Shown: in pieces, positions 32,985 through 42,336 of the stretch | Layout of the letters: each line of letters starts with the position of its first letter | Position numbering within the stretch: position 1 is the stretch's first letter | Assembly (NCBI RefSeq): GCF_002242805.1 | Contig: NZ_MCGQ01000007.1 | Location: 1-64,000, forward strand | Length of the DNA: 64,000 nt | Direction of reading: 5' to 3' | Origin: Streptomyces diastatochromogenes | Lineage (GTDB): Bacteria > Actinomycetota > Actinomycetes > Streptomycetales > Streptomycetaceae | Notes under the pieces: generated by a model | Database searches by the model: none | The model's input: only the letters and a program-made list of their open reading frames with translations | Told to the model about the DNA's origin: nothing | Position numbers and translations under genes: made by a program

Positions 32985-34174
32985 GCCCCGGATCCTACGT
33001 CCGCCGAGGCGGGCGCCGGCACCCGGGCGACCAGCCGGAACCCGTGCTTGACCCGGCCCGCCTCCAGCGCGCCGCCGGCCTTCTCCAGACGCTCGGTCAG
33101 GCCGGTCAGACCGTTGCCCGGGCCGTTGCCGGCACCGCCGGATCCGTTGTCCTCGACGCAGAGTTCGAGGACCGGGCCGTCCAGGGTCTGGCGGCGCAGG
33201 ACCTGTACGACGCACCGGTCGGCGCCGCTGTGCCGGACCACGTTGGTGACCGCCTCGCGCAGCGCCCAGGCGAGGGCGGACTCGGCCTCCTCGGGGATGC
33301 CGGTGAGGTCGGGTTCCCCGGGCATCTCGGCCACCACCCCGGCGGCGGCCAGCGCGACCTGGGTGCCGGCGAGTTCGGCGGCGAGGCGGGGGCGGCGGTA
33401 GCCGGTGACGGCCTCGCGGACGTCGACCAGGGCCTGGCGGCTGACCTGTTCGATGTCGGCGACCTGCTGGGCGGCCTTGCCGGGGTGGTCGGGCAGCATC
33501 CGGCCGGCCAGCTCGCTCTTCAGCGTGATCAGGGAGAGCGAGTGGCCCAGCAGGTCGTGCAGGTCGCGGGCGAGGCGCAGCCGCTCCTCGTTGGCGGCGA
33601 GCTGGGCGACGGTGGCCCGGGCCTTGCGCAATTCGATGGTGGTCCGCACCAGTTGGCCGACGCCGGTCATCGCGAAGCCGATGAGCACCACCAGAAGGAG
33701 CAGGCCGCGTGCCTCCTTCTCGTTGGAGTGCAGGCCGATGAGGTACATCACGGCGCCCGACGCCGGGATCGCCCAGTAGGCCGCCCGCACCGGCAGGGTC
33801 GCCCCGCAGGCCACCGAGAGGTAGACGAAGAGTCCGAGCCAGGCGCTGCCGAGGGTGTAGGCCAGCACGGGGGCGAGAACGCCGAGGATCGCGCCCAGGG
33901 TGAGGACGAGACGCGGGGAGAACGGCCGGCCGATGTTGCGGAAGACCAGCGTCAGATAGACCCCGACGAAGGCCGCGAGGCCGAGCGAGCCGGCCACGGT
34001 GGCGCCGGTGGTGTGTCCGCCGTTGATCAGGTCGTCGACCGGCGAGCTGAGGAAGACCAGCCAGACGCCGATCCACAACACCTTGACCAGCAGCTCACGC
34101 CGGTTGCGGGGCGGCCAGCCCACGGGCGCGTGATGCGGGTCCCCCGCCGTCCGGTCTTCCGTCATGGTGCTCAC
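32981..34174 (-). CDS. DesK/NarX-type sensor histidine kinase
   Basis: 397 residues from GTG 34174, which overlaps the permease stop as GTGA; ATG 34165 is an alternative. Five or six membrane helices (residues 20-165) form the sensor. A HisKA_3 dimerisation domain carries the phospho-His in RLARDLHDLLGHSLSLI near 220. The HATPase domain shows REAVTNVVRHSGADRC (N box) and VEDNGSGG (G1). This four-gene kinase/regulator/exporter layout resembles membrane-stress or bacitracin-type systems in Firmicutes and Streptomyces; the signal is unknown. Confidence 0.92.
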   Translation of the reverse strand: MSTMTEDRTAGDPHHAPVGWPPRNRRELLVKVLWIGVWLVFLSSPVDDLINGGHTTGATVAGSLGLAAFVGVYLTLVFRNIGRPFSPRLVLTLGAILGVLAPVLAYTLGSAWLGLFVYLSVACGATLPVRAAYWAIPASGAVMYLIGLHSNEKEARGLLLLVVLIGFAMTGVGQLVRTTIELRKARATVAQLAANEERLRLARDLHDLLGHSLSLITLKSELAGRMLPDHPGKAAQQVADIEQVSRQALVDVREAVTGYRRPRLAAELAGTQVALAAAGVVAEMPGEPDLTGIPEEAESALAWALREAVTNVVRHSGADRCVVQVLRRQTLDGPVLELCVEDNGSGGAGNGPGNGLTGLTERLEKAGGALEAGRVKHGFRLVARVPAPASADVGSGA

Positions 34175-34911
34175 GCCTTCAGCGTGTCCTTCCGGTACAG
34201 CCAGGCCGCGCCGCCCGCGAAGAGGGCGAAGGAGACGACGAGGATGGCGATGTCCTGGGCTTGCGGGGCCTGGCTCTGCTCGATCGCCCGCCCCAGAGCA
34301 GCGTACGCGTGCGTGGGGAGCCACTTGGCGATGTCCTGGAGCCACTGCGGGAAGGTCGTGGTCGGCATCCACAGGCCGCCCAGCATCGACATGCCGAAGT
34401 AGGTGATCATCGTGATCGGGCGGACCGCGTCACCGCTGGCGAGGTAGCCGATGGCGACGCCGAGCGCGGCGAAGACCAGGCTGCCGGCCCAGATGGCACC
34501 GGTGAGGGCGAGCCACTGCCAGGCGTCCAGGCGTACGTCCTTCACGGCCGCGGCGACGACGAAGACGATGACGATCGACGGGAGGCTGACGACGGCCGCG
34601 CTGGCGGTCTTGGCGAGGACGTAGCCGCGCCCCGGGAGGGTGGTCAGCCTGAGCTGCCGTACCCAGCCGCTCTCGCGCTCCTTGGCGATGCGCTCGCTGT
34701 TGCCCATCAGGACGGCGGTCAGCGCACCGAAGGAGGCCATGGAGACCATCATGTAGGTCGGCAGGGTGAGGCCGGTGCCGTCGATCTTCGTCTTGGAGTC
34801 GGCGTTGCCCGCGATCAGCAGGAACAGCGCCGAGGGGTAGATCACCGAGAAGAACAGGAACTTGCGGTTGCGCAGGGCGCGGGCGAGTTCGAGCTTGATC
34901 AGGCTGCTCAT
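34171..34911 (-). CDS. ABC-2 type transporter permease
   Basis: 246 residues with six membrane helices and no ATPase domain. The MSSLIKLELARALRNRKFL start and the central GNSERIAKERESGWVRQLRLTTL motif are typical of ABC-2/DrrB-like exporters. It overlaps its ATPase partner upstream and the kinase downstream by 4 bp each, so the four genes are translationally coupled. Substrate unknown; drug, lipid or peptide export is possible. Confidence 0.9.
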   Translation of the reverse strand: MSSLIKLELARALRNRKFLFFSVIYPSALFLLIAGNADSKTKIDGTGLTLPTYMMVSMASFGALTAVLMGNSERIAKERESGWVRQLRLTTLPGRGYVLAKTASAAVVSLPSIVIVFVVAAAVKDVRLDAWQWLALTGAIWAGSLVFAALGVAIGYLASGDAVRPITMITYFGMSMLGGLWMPTTTFPQWLQDIAKWLPTHAYAALGRAIEQSQAPQAQDIAILVVSFALFAGGAAWLYRKDTLKA

Positions 34912-35837
34912 GACTGCTTGGCCTCCTCGGCCTCCGTGATGGCGACGAAGGCCTGCTCCAGGCCGAGGCCGGCGACTTCGAGGTTGCGGGGGTAGACGCC
35001 GAGGCCGTAGAGGGCGTGGACGGTCGCGTCGGCGTCGGAGGACTGGATGCGGACGGTCTGACCGGATACGTCGACGGAAGTGAGGAAGGGCAGTCCGCGC
35101 AGGCCCGCCTCGTCGATCTCGCCCTCCAGGTCGAAGGAGACCCGGCGGGCGCCCGCCTTGGCCTTGATCTCGGCGGCGGTGCCGTCGGCGAGCAGGCGGC
35201 CACGGTGCAGCACGAGCACGCGGTCGGCGATGGCGTCGGCCTCTTCGAGGTAGTGGGTGGCGAAGAGGACCGTACGGCCCTGGTCGGCCTGCTCGCGCAT
35301 GGTGGCCCAGAAGGCGTGGCGGGCGGAGACGTCCATGCCGGTGGTCGGCTCGTCCAGGACGATCAGGTCGCTGTCGCCCGCGGTGGCGAGCGCGAAGCGG
35401 ACGCGCTGGGCCTGGCCGCCGGAGAGCTTGTTGACCTTGCGGTCGGCGATCTGCGTGAGGCTCGCGCGGGCGAGGACGTCGTCGGCCTTGTACGGTTTCG
35501 GGTGCAGCGAGCAGGCCAGCTTCACCAGCTCGGCGACGGTGACCTCGTCCATCAGCCCGCCGCTCTGCAGCATGGCCCCGACCCGCCCGGCGACGATCGC
35601 CTCGCGCGGGCTGGTGCCGAACACGCTGACCGTGCCGCCGTCGGCCTGCTTGAGGCCGAGCAGCAGGTCGAGGGTGGTGGACTTGCCGGCCCCGTTCGGG
35701 CCGAGGAGGGCGACGGTCTCGCCCGGGTACAGCCGGAGCGAGAGCCCGTCGACGGCCCGCACGCTCCCGTACGTCTTGGTCACCTGGTCGAACCCGACCA
35801 CCGGGGTGGTGGTGGCCGGTGCCGCTGTCGTTGTCAT
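34908..35837 (-). CDS. ABC exporter ATP-binding protein (DrrA-like)
   Basis: 309 residues. Walker A GPNGAGKSTT near residue 43, signature LSGGQAQRVRFALA near 140, Walker B LIVLDEPTTGMD near 160 and H-loop ATHYLEEAD. A C-terminal DrrA-type domain (about 230-300) follows. The start at ATG 35837 (MTTTAAPATT) is preferred over ATG 35846. It is the first gene of the exporter/kinase/regulator operon; its upstream region is separated from the 747-residue gene by a strong terminator. Confidence 0.92.
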   Translation of the reverse strand: MTTTAAPATTTPVVGFDQVTKTYGSVRAVDGLSLRLYPGETVALLGPNGAGKSTTLDLLLGLKQADGGTVSVFGTSPREAIVAGRVGAMLQSGGLMDEVTVAELVKLACSLHPKPYKADDVLARASLTQIADRKVNKLSGGQAQRVRFALATAGDSDLIVLDEPTTGMDVSARHAFWATMREQADQGRTVLFATHYLEEADAIADRVLVLHRGRLLADGTAAEIKAKAGARRVSFDLEGEIDEAGLRGLPFLTSVDVSGQTVRIQSSDADATVHALYGLGVYPRNLEVAGLGLEQAFVAITEAEEAKQS

Positions 35838-35929
35838 GCCCACCATGCTGGCCGTGGGGGCCCTGGACGCGGCAGTGTCGGGGGTCCTGAGTGCCGGATG
35901 ACAGATGTCATGCGCGCGGGGTGACAGAC

Positions 35930-35967
35930 GGAAAGGGGCGCCCGGCGGACACCGGGCGCCCCTTTCC
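35930..35967. terminator. Strong terminator hairpin after the glycine-rich PG-binding gene
   Basis: Perfect 16-bp stem: GGAAAGGGGCGCCCGG (35930-35945) with its complement (35952-35967), 6-base loop. It lies just past the stop at 35976 on the minus strand and upstream of the exporter operon. Confidence 0.9.
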
Positions 35968-35975
35968 GGGGGGCG

Positions 35976-38219
35976 CTAGCTCGGGTTGGTCTCGATGACT
36001 CCGATGCGCGCCGCCGCCGTCTTGCCGAGCAGGGCCTTGCGCAGCGCGGCGACGACGTCCTGCGGCAGAACGCCACGCTTCCCGGTCGCGGTCTGGATCT
36101 GTACGCCGTCGAAGGTGGCGCCGTACGCCTTCTTGAGCGCCTCGAGGTCGTACGTCTCGACGAGCTTGCCGTCGACGGCCTTGACGCCGAGGATCTTCGG
36201 CAGTGACACGGGGCCGAGCGGGATGCTGTGCGCCGCGTCGGTCTGGACGTGGACGAGGCCGGACATCGCGGGCTTCGCGAACTCCTTCATCTCCCGGTCG
36301 ACCTCGGCGTTCGAGACCGTCGGCTGCTGGGTGGTCGTCGGTACGGCGACCGGAGCCGCCGTGCCCGTCTCCACCAGCGTGCGGTAGGCCTGTTCGACCG
36401 CCTTGGTCGACTGGGCAGCGTCGATGCCCTTGCCCGCCTTGCCGTAGACGGCCACGGCCTTGCCGGACTCGAATTTGATGGTGCCGTCGACGACCGAACC
36501 GGAGCCGCCGCCGGCCTGCTCGAGCGCGGCCTGGAGCTTCTCCTCGTCGACCGGCATGGCCGGTTCGACCACCCGCTTCTGACCGAAGAGGGAGCCGATC
36601 ACGGAGACCGGGTTGTAGTCGCTCGTCGCGGCCGCGCCGACCGTGCTCTGGAAGTCGAACTGCAGCCCCGCGTTGTCCGGCGTCAGGGACACCGTCTTCC
36701 CGCCCACGGACAGCTTCAGCGGCTTGTTCACCCGGCTGCCGAAGGCCTCGTCGAGCTTCTTGACGGCGTCGTCGCGGGTGCCGCCGCCGATGTCGACGCC
36801 GAGCACCGTGGTGCCCTTGGGCACGTCGGTGTGGTTCATCAGCAGGCCGGCGCCGTAGACACCGCCCGCGAGGACGAACACGCCGACGCCGAGCAGCACG
36901 AGCTTGCTGCGGCCCTTCTTCTTCGGCTTGGCCGCCGCCTTGGGCTGCGGGGCCGGGTCGGGCAGCTTGGGCGCCTGGTGCGGGACCGGGCCGTCGGGGT
37001 GCGCACCGGAGCCGAACGGGGCGTTCCCGGCGGACGGGACGATCGGGATGCCGCTGGTGACGGTGTGCCCGGAGACGTTGTCCGGGGCGCGGTAGCCGGG
37101 CGTGCCCGGTTCGGGGGCCGGCTTCTGCGGGGTGAGGATCGCGGTGTCGTCGCTGAGGCCGCCGCCGGGTGCCATACCGGGGCCGGCGAGCGGGCCGCCG
37201 GGCAGCGGGTGGCTGCCGGTGTCGCCGTAGCCGCCCGGGCTGTCGAAGGACTCGCCCAGATCGCGGTCGAAGTCGCTGAGCGAGCTGCGCGGGGTGGCCG
37301 GCGGGACGAACGGTCCGTCGCCGGTGACCGGGCCGCTGGTGGGGCCCGCCGGGCCCTGCGGGCCGCGGCCGCCCTGGGCGTTCGGCCCGTTGAAGCCGCT
37401 GGGTCCGCCGGGGCCGCCGGTTCCGCTCGCGCCGGGGGTGCCGCTGCCGCCGAAGCCGCTCTGGCCGCCGCTCTCCGCGAAGTACGGCAGGTCGTCGCGG
37501 CTCGGTTCGCCGCCGCCGGTCGCGCCGGGGCGGGAGCCGCCGCGCGGGCCCGCGGCCAGCGCCTCGGTCACGTCGAAGGAGCCGGTGCCGCCGCCGTGCC
37601 CCGGGGCCACGGGGCCGCCGGTGGCGCTGGGCAGGCCCGAGCCGTTCGTACCGCCGGGGCGGGAGGAGCCGCCGGGCACGCTCATGGCGCCGACCACACC
37701 GCCGGGGCGGCCGCCGCCGGGGCGGGCACCGGTGGCACCAGGACCACCCGGCTGGGCGCTCGGCGCGGCCGCGGAACCGCCGGGCGTCCCGGCCCCGTTC
37801 GTGCCGCCGCCGCCCTGACCGCCCTTGGGCGCGCCGGACTTGCGGGGCGCGAACCAGTCGCTGGTCTTCTCCTCGGCCTGCGGAGCGGGTTCGGCGGGGG
37901 GTTCGACGGTGCCGGTGGGCGTCGCGGCGGCGGGGGCCGGCCGCTGGTCGGCGCCGGAGTCGTCCCCGGCTCCCTCGCCGTCCCCGACGGGCTTGCGCAC
38001 GACGACGGGCGGGATGGGCCGGGATCCGGGGATGTTGATCCGGATCCGCGTCGTCAGCGTGGTCTCGGTCTTGCGCTCCTCGGGCTGGGTGGCCGAACGG
38101 CCCCCGTCCGCACCGGCGTCGGCAGCCATGGGGGTCCCGTACGGCGGCGTCCCCGAGGGGTATGCGGCTGCGCCGGTCCCGTTGGGCCCGGAGGACGGAG
38201 TGTCAGTTTCACGACTCAA
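35976..38219 (-). CDS. Membrane protein with Gly/Pro-rich tail and PG_binding_4-like domains
   Basis: 747 residues. Residues 1-425 are low-complexity Gly/Pro/Ser (for example RPGGTNGSGLP), presumably cytoplasmic and disordered. One membrane helix lies near 432-455 (LVLLGVGVFVLAGGVYGAGLL). The extracellular part (460-747) has repeats like VLGVDIGGGTRDDAVKKL and LTPDNAGLQFDFQSTV that resemble the YoaR-type PG_binding_4 domain. No VanW or L,D-transpeptidase catalytic domain follows. It may anchor to or sense peptidoglycan. Monocistronic, with a terminator at 35930-35967. Confidence 0.8.
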   Translation of the reverse strand: MSRETDTPSSGPNGTGAAAYPSGTPPYGTPMAADAGADGGRSATQPEERKTETTLTTRIRINIPGSRPIPPVVVRKPVGDGEGAGDDSGADQRPAPAAATPTGTVEPPAEPAPQAEEKTSDWFAPRKSGAPKGGQGGGGTNGAGTPGGSAAAPSAQPGGPGATGARPGGGRPGGVVGAMSVPGGSSRPGGTNGSGLPSATGGPVAPGHGGGTGSFDVTEALAAGPRGGSRPGATGGGEPSRDDLPYFAESGGQSGFGGSGTPGASGTGGPGGPSGFNGPNAQGGRGPQGPAGPTSGPVTGDGPFVPPATPRSSLSDFDRDLGESFDSPGGYGDTGSHPLPGGPLAGPGMAPGGGLSDDTAILTPQKPAPEPGTPGYRAPDNVSGHTVTSGIPIVPSAGNAPFGSGAHPDGPVPHQAPKLPDPAPQPKAAAKPKKKGRSKLVLLGVGVFVLAGGVYGAGLLMNHTDVPKGTTVLGVDIGGGTRDDAVKKLDEAFGSRVNKPLKLSVGGKTVSLTPDNAGLQFDFQSTVGAAATSDYNPVSVIGSLFGQKRVVEPAMPVDEEKLQAALEQAGGGSGSVVDGTIKFESGKAVAVYGKAGKGIDAAQSTKAVEQAYRTLVETGTAAPVAVPTTTQQPTVSNAEVDREMKEFAKPAMSGLVHVQTDAAHSIPLGPVSLPKILGVKAVDGKLVETYDLEALKKAYGATFDGVQIQTATGKRGVLPQDVVAALRKALLGKTAAARIGVIETNPS

Positions 38220-38374
38220 GGCAGGTTCTCCCGGTTGGCTCCGCCGCCCGTTACGACCTCAGCGGGCAGCTCGGCGGCGCGCACCACCATACTGGGCACG
38301 TCTGGCGCGTATCCCATGACCGCTGAGGAAACCCACACCGGACTCGCACGTGCGCCGCACGGCGAAGTGGTACG

Positions 38375-38791
38375 TCACTTGCCAAGTCGGACAGGACCGT
38401 CGTGGGGTTGCCGTCCGGGGGCGAGGGTGGCGCAGATCACAGCGAGGGCCATGCCACCGAGCAGGAAGAGGTAGGAGCCGAGCCCCGCGCCGAAGAGGAA
38501 GTCGCCTTCGGGGCGGGTGGCGGTGAGCAGGACGACGGCGACGATCCAGCCGGCCACCGGCGCGACCGCCCCGGCCCGGCCGCCGAGCGCGTACGCCCCG
38601 CCGAGGAACAGCCCGGCGGCGCCCGCGAGGGCGAGCAGCAGGCCGCCCGGGAACCAGGCGGCCTGGACCAGGGTTCCGGCGAGCCCGACGATCGCGCCGA
38701 GCAGGAACAGGCCGACGTGGGCGGTGATCCGTCCGGCCGAGGGGCGCCGCATCGGCTGGGCCAGCATCGAGCCGCGTCCGGCGGTGCTCAT
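38375..38791 (-). CDS. DUF6113 family membrane protein
   Basis: 138 residues with four or five membrane helices ([79 protein letters not shown]). I recall this family always sitting after mshB in streptomycetes. Its ATG overlaps the mshB stop (ATGA). Function unknown; the mycobacterial neighbour of mshB (Rv1171) may be its counterpart. Confidence 0.83.
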   Translation of the reverse strand: MSTAGRGSMLAQPMRRPSAGRITAHVGLFLLGAIVGLAGTLVQAAWFPGGLLLALAGAAGLFLGGAYALGGRAGAVAPVAGWIVAVVLLTATRPEGDFLFGAGLGSYLFLLGGMALAVICATLAPGRQPHDGPVRLGK

Positions 38792-39648
38792 GACGCCTCC
38801 GCGGTGGCGATGCCGGCGAACAGGTCGGTCTCCCCGGGCACGCCGCGGCCGTACACCAACTCGTAGTACTCGGTGGTGAACAGCGGCTGGGCCAGTTCGT
38901 TGGAGAGCGCGAAGTACGGCTCGGCCACGTCGATCTGAGTGGCGTGGGCTCGCATCGCGGCGGCCTTGGCGGCGGCGTACGCGCTGCCGTCGATCGCAGT
39001 GGTGATCCGCTCGTCGTCGACCACGCCGGGTACGTCGGCCACGGTGGCGCTCTTCGCGAACGGGAGGCCCGGCAGCTCGTCCTGGAGGCGGACGAAGGCG
39101 GCCTCGGCGACGGAGCGCGGAACGCGGTTCCAGTAGACCTTCTCGACCCGGTGCCCGTCTTCGGCCGCCAGTTCGACGGCGCGCATGGCCACGCGGTGGG
39201 CCTGGATGTGGTCCGGGTGGCCGTACCCGCCGTTGTCGTCGTACGCGACGGCGACCTGCGGGCGGATCTCCAGGATCACCTCGGCGAGCGAGCGAGCGGC
39301 GGCGTCCAGGTCGGCCTGCCAGAAGCAGGCGGGGTCCTCGTTGTCGGGAATGCCCATCATGCCGGAGTCGCCGTAACGGCCCGCGCCGCCGAGCAGCCGC
39401 CCGTCCTGGACACCCAGCTCGCGCAGGGCGGCGCTCAGCTCGGCGCGCCGGTGTGCGCCCAGCGCGGCGCCGGTCAGATGCCGCAGCTCGGGCGGGATGA
39501 CCTCGCCGCGCTCGCCCAGGGTGCAGGTGACCAGGGTCACGTGGGCACCCTCGGCCGCGTACCTGGCCATGGTCGCGCCGTTGTTGATCGACTCGTCGTC
39601 CGGGTGCGCGTGCACCAGCAGCAGACGCCGAGCGGGCAGTTCCGTCAT
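38788..39648 (-). CDS. mshB: Mycothiol GlcNAc-Ins deacetylase
   Basis: 286 residues from ATG 39648. [16 protein letters not shown] near residue 15 supplies the first zinc His and Asp and the catalytic Asp. [12 protein letters not shown] near 145 supplies the second zinc His. [13 protein letters not shown] and the C-terminal half fit the LmbE/MshB family. It deacetylates GlcNAc-inositol in mycothiol synthesis; a mycothiol-conjugate amidase is the alternative, but the length and position next to DUF6113 favour MshB. Confidence 0.9.
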   Translation of the reverse strand: MTELPARRLLLVHAHPDDESINNGATMARYAAEGAHVTLVTCTLGERGEVIPPELRHLTGAALGAHRRAELSAALRELGVQDGRLLGGAGRYGDSGMMGIPDNEDPACFWQADLDAAARSLAEVILEIRPQVAVAYDDNGGYGHPDHIQAHRVAMRAVELAAEDGHRVEKVYWNRVPRSVAEAAFVRLQDELPGLPFAKSATVADVPGVVDDERITTAIDGSAYAAAKAAAMRAHATQIDVAEPYFALSNELAQPLFTTEYYELVYGRGVPGETDLFAGIATAEAS

Positions 39649-39684
39649 GGGTCCCACCCTACGAGGTCCGCGCCGGGGCGCCCG

Positions 39685-39879
39685 TCAGAACTTGATGCTG
39701 CCGATCATGCTGGCGACGTTCGTCGTCAGCTCACTGATCGTCGGCGCGACGGTCGAGGAGGCGAGATAGAAGCCGAGCAGCATGCAGACGACCGCATGGC
39801 CGCCCTTCAGCCCTGACTTCTTGATCAGCAGGAAGACGATGATCGCCAGCAGCACCACCGCCGAAATCGAGAGTGCCAC
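39685..39879 (-). CDS. Small membrane protein, 64 residues
   Basis: Two hydrophobic segments (ISAVVLLAIIVFLLIKK and GGHAVVCMLLGFYLAS) and a short tail TTNVASMIGSIKF. GTG 39879 with a perfect GGAGGTGAG nearby. Upstream of mshB by 36 bp on the same strand, so perhaps cotranscribed. I recognise no family by name, though I expect it to be conserved in streptomycetes. Confidence 0.78.
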   Translation of the reverse strand: MALSISAVVLLAIIVFLLIKKSGLKGGHAVVCMLLGFYLASSTVAPTISELTTNVASMIGSIKF

Positions 39880-40080
39880 GGCGGCTCACCTCCAAAGATC
39901 CCGGGGACACGGGGGGTTCGGACTATGGGGGTTGTCACTCGGTTGTAGATCAGTAGAGCAAATCCATGCACACGCCAGCGGGTTCATACCCACTCAGCGG
40001 TAGTGATCATAACTATCCGTACTCGCGCATCGCTCGGCGCACGGCCGCACAAGGGGGCGCATGGCCAATATGGTCGGGGT

Positions 40081-42192
40081 ATGACGACCGAGGCTGACTC
40101 CTTCCCCCGTCGGCACGCCCGCACGCAGCGGTTCACGCTCGGCGCGCCGCGTGCGTTCACCGTGGCACCCGACGGCTCGCGTGTCGCGTTCCTGCGTTCA
40201 AGCTCCGGCACGGACCGGGCCAACTCCCTGTGGATCCTCGACCCGACGGACGGCGGCGAGCGCCTGGCGGCCGATCCGCACGCCCTGCTGGAGGGCGCCT
40301 CGGAGCAGCTCTCGCCCGAGGAGCGGGCGCGCCGGGAGCGCAGTCGGGAGGGCGGGGCCGGCATCGTCGGCTACGCCACCGACGCGGCGCTGGAGTTGGC
40401 GTCTTTCGCCTTGTCAGGGCGGCTTTTCACGGCCGAACTGCGGGCCGGTACGGCACGCGAACTCCGGGTACCCGCACCGGTGATCGACCCGCGTCCGTCG
40501 CCGGACGGGCGGCACATCGCGTACGTCGCCCAGGGCGCGCTGCGGGTGACGGGGGCCGAGGGCGCGGACGACCGGGCGCTGGCCGAACCGGAGGCCGACC
40601 AGGTCACCTACGGACTCGCCGAGTTCATCGCGGCCGAGGAGATGGGGCGTTCGCGCGGATTCTGGTGGGCACCGGAGTCGGACCGGCTGCTGGTGGCGCG
40701 CGTGGACGACACGCCGGTGCGGCGGTGGTGGATCGCCGACCCGGCCCACCCGGAGCGTGAGCCACAACACGTCGCATACCCTGCGGCCGGGACGGAGAAC
40801 GCGGACGTACGCCTGTTCGTGATCGACCTCGACGGAGGGCGCACCGAGGTCGTGTGGGACCGGGCGCGCTATCCGTATCTGGCGTGTGTGCACTGGTCAG
40901 AGGCGGGTGCGCCGCTGCTGCTGGTACAGACGCGGGACCAGCGCGGCCAGGTGTTCCTGGCGGTGGACCCGGACACGGGTTCGACCCGGATGGTGCACGC
41001 CGACGAAGATCCAACATGGCTGGAACTTTTCGCCGGAGTGCCCTGCTGGAGCCCGTCCGGGCAGCTTGTCCGCATCGCGGACGAGGGCGGCGCCCGAGTG
41101 CTGGCGGTGGGTGAACGGCCGCTGACCGGACCGCAGTTGCACATCCGTGCGGTACTCGACGTGACGGCCGATGACGTGCTGGTCTCGGCGTCGGCGGGCA
41201 CGGAGGCGGAGTCCCCGGAGACCGGCGAGGTCCATGTCTACCGGGTCAACGAACTCGGCGTGGAGCGCGTGTCACAGGAGCCCGGTGTGCACTCGGCGGT
41301 GCGCGCCGGGGGCGTGACGGTGCTGGTGTCCGCGACGCTCGACAGTCCGGGTACCCGTGTCCAGGTGCTGCATGACGGAAAACGTACGGCGACTGTCCGG
41401 TCCTATGCCGAAGTTCCCGGTTTGTCCCCGCGGGTGACCCTCACCGAGGGGGGCGCACGCAGAATTCCGTGCGCCGTGCTTATGCCTACGGACTACCCCG
41501 GTGACACTCCCCTCCCCGTCCTCCTGGACCCCTACGCCGGCCCGCACGGCCCGCGTGTGGTGGCCGCCCACAACGCGCATCTGACCTCGCAGTGGTTCGC
41601 CGACCAGGGCTTCGCGGTGATCGTCGCCGACGGCCGGGGCACGCCGGGCCGCTCGCCGGCCTGGGAGAAGGCGGTCCACCGCGACTTCACGCTCACCCTG
41701 GACGACCAGATCGAGGCCCTCCAGGACCTGGCCGAGCGCTACCCCCTCGACCTCTCCCGGGTGGCCGTCCGCGGCTGGTCCTACGGCGGCTACCTGGCCG
41801 CCCTCGCCGTCCTGCGCCGCCCGGACGTCATCCACGCGGGCATCGCGGGCGCCCCGGTCACGGACTGGCGCCTCTACGACACCCACTACACCGAGCGCTA
41901 CCTCGGCAACCCGGTCGAGGACCCGGCGACCTATACGCGCAACTCCCTGGTCACCGACGAAGGCCTCTCCTCCCCCGCCGAACCGCACCGCCCCCTGATG
42001 ATCATCCACGGCCTCGCCGACGACAACGTGGTGGCCGCCCACACCCTGCGCCTCTCCTCGGCCCTGCTCGCCGCGGGCCGCCCCCACGAGGTGCTCCCGC
42101 TGTCCGGCGTCACGCACATGACCCCCCAGGAGCAGGTCGCGGAAAACCTGCTCCTGCTCCAGGTGGACTTCCTCAAGCGTTCACTGGCATAA
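40081..42192 (+). CDS. S9 prolyl oligopeptidase family (dipeptidyl-peptidase IV-like)
   Basis: 703 residues from ATG 40081; the frame to 40003 is unlikely. An N-terminal seven-bladed propeller-like region (blades such as DRANSLWILDPTDGG, RVDDTPVRRWWIADP) precedes a C-terminal alpha/beta hydrolase. The nucleophile is Ser in RGWSYGGYL near residue 566, Asp in GLADDNV near 645 and His in GVTHMTPQE near 680. VIVADGRGTPGR is the S9B-type loop. No signal peptide, so cytosolic. It may trim peptides brought in by the neighbouring peptide importers (inference). Confidence 0.92.
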   Translation: MTTEADSFPRRHARTQRFTLGAPRAFTVAPDGSRVAFLRSSSGTDRANSLWILDPTDGGERLAADPHALLEGASEQLSPEERARRERSREGGAGIVGYATDAALELASFALSGRLFTAELRAGTARELRVPAPVIDPRPSPDGRHIAYVAQGALRVTGAEGADDRALAEPEADQVTYGLAEFIAAEEMGRSRGFWWAPESDRLLVARVDDTPVRRWWIADPAHPEREPQHVAYPAAGTENADVRLFVIDLDGGRTEVVWDRARYPYLACVHWSEAGAPLLLVQTRDQRGQVFLAVDPDTGSTRMVHADEDPTWLELFAGVPCWSPSGQLVRIADEGGARVLAVGERPLTGPQLHIRAVLDVTADDVLVSASAGTEAESPETGEVHVYRVNELGVERVSQEPGVHSAVRAGGVTVLVSATLDSPGTRVQVLHDGKRTATVRSYAEVPGLSPRVTLTEGGARRIPCAVLMPTDYPGDTPLPVLLDPYAGPHGPRVVAAHNAHLTSQWFADQGFAVIVADGRGTPGRSPAWEKAVHRDFTLTLDDQIEALQDLAERYPLDLSRVAVRGWSYGGYLAALAVLRRPDVIHAGIAGAPVTDWRLYDTHYTERYLGNPVEDPATYTRNSLVTDEGLSSPAEPHRPLMIIHGLADDNVVAAHTLRLSSALLAAGRPHEVLPLSGVTHMTPQEQVAENLLLLQVDFLKRSLA

Positions 42193-42299
42193 CCGGGCAA
42201 ATACCCGTGAACCGCGTTTACACGCAGGCAACTTCACCGAAGCGGCACCGATATACGGACGCGCGAGGCTGAACAGCGTACGGCCGTGCGGGTGCCGTA

Positions 42300-42336
42300 A
42301 ACGGGCCGGGGATGCGCCATGTCACCCCGGCCCGTT
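42300..42336. terminator. Bidirectional terminator hairpin
   Basis: Perfect 12-bp stem AACGGGCCGGGG (42300-42311) / CCCCGGCCCGTT (42325-42336) between the S9 peptidase and the convergent importer operon. The importer stop codon (42322) lies in the loop. Confidence 0.85.
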
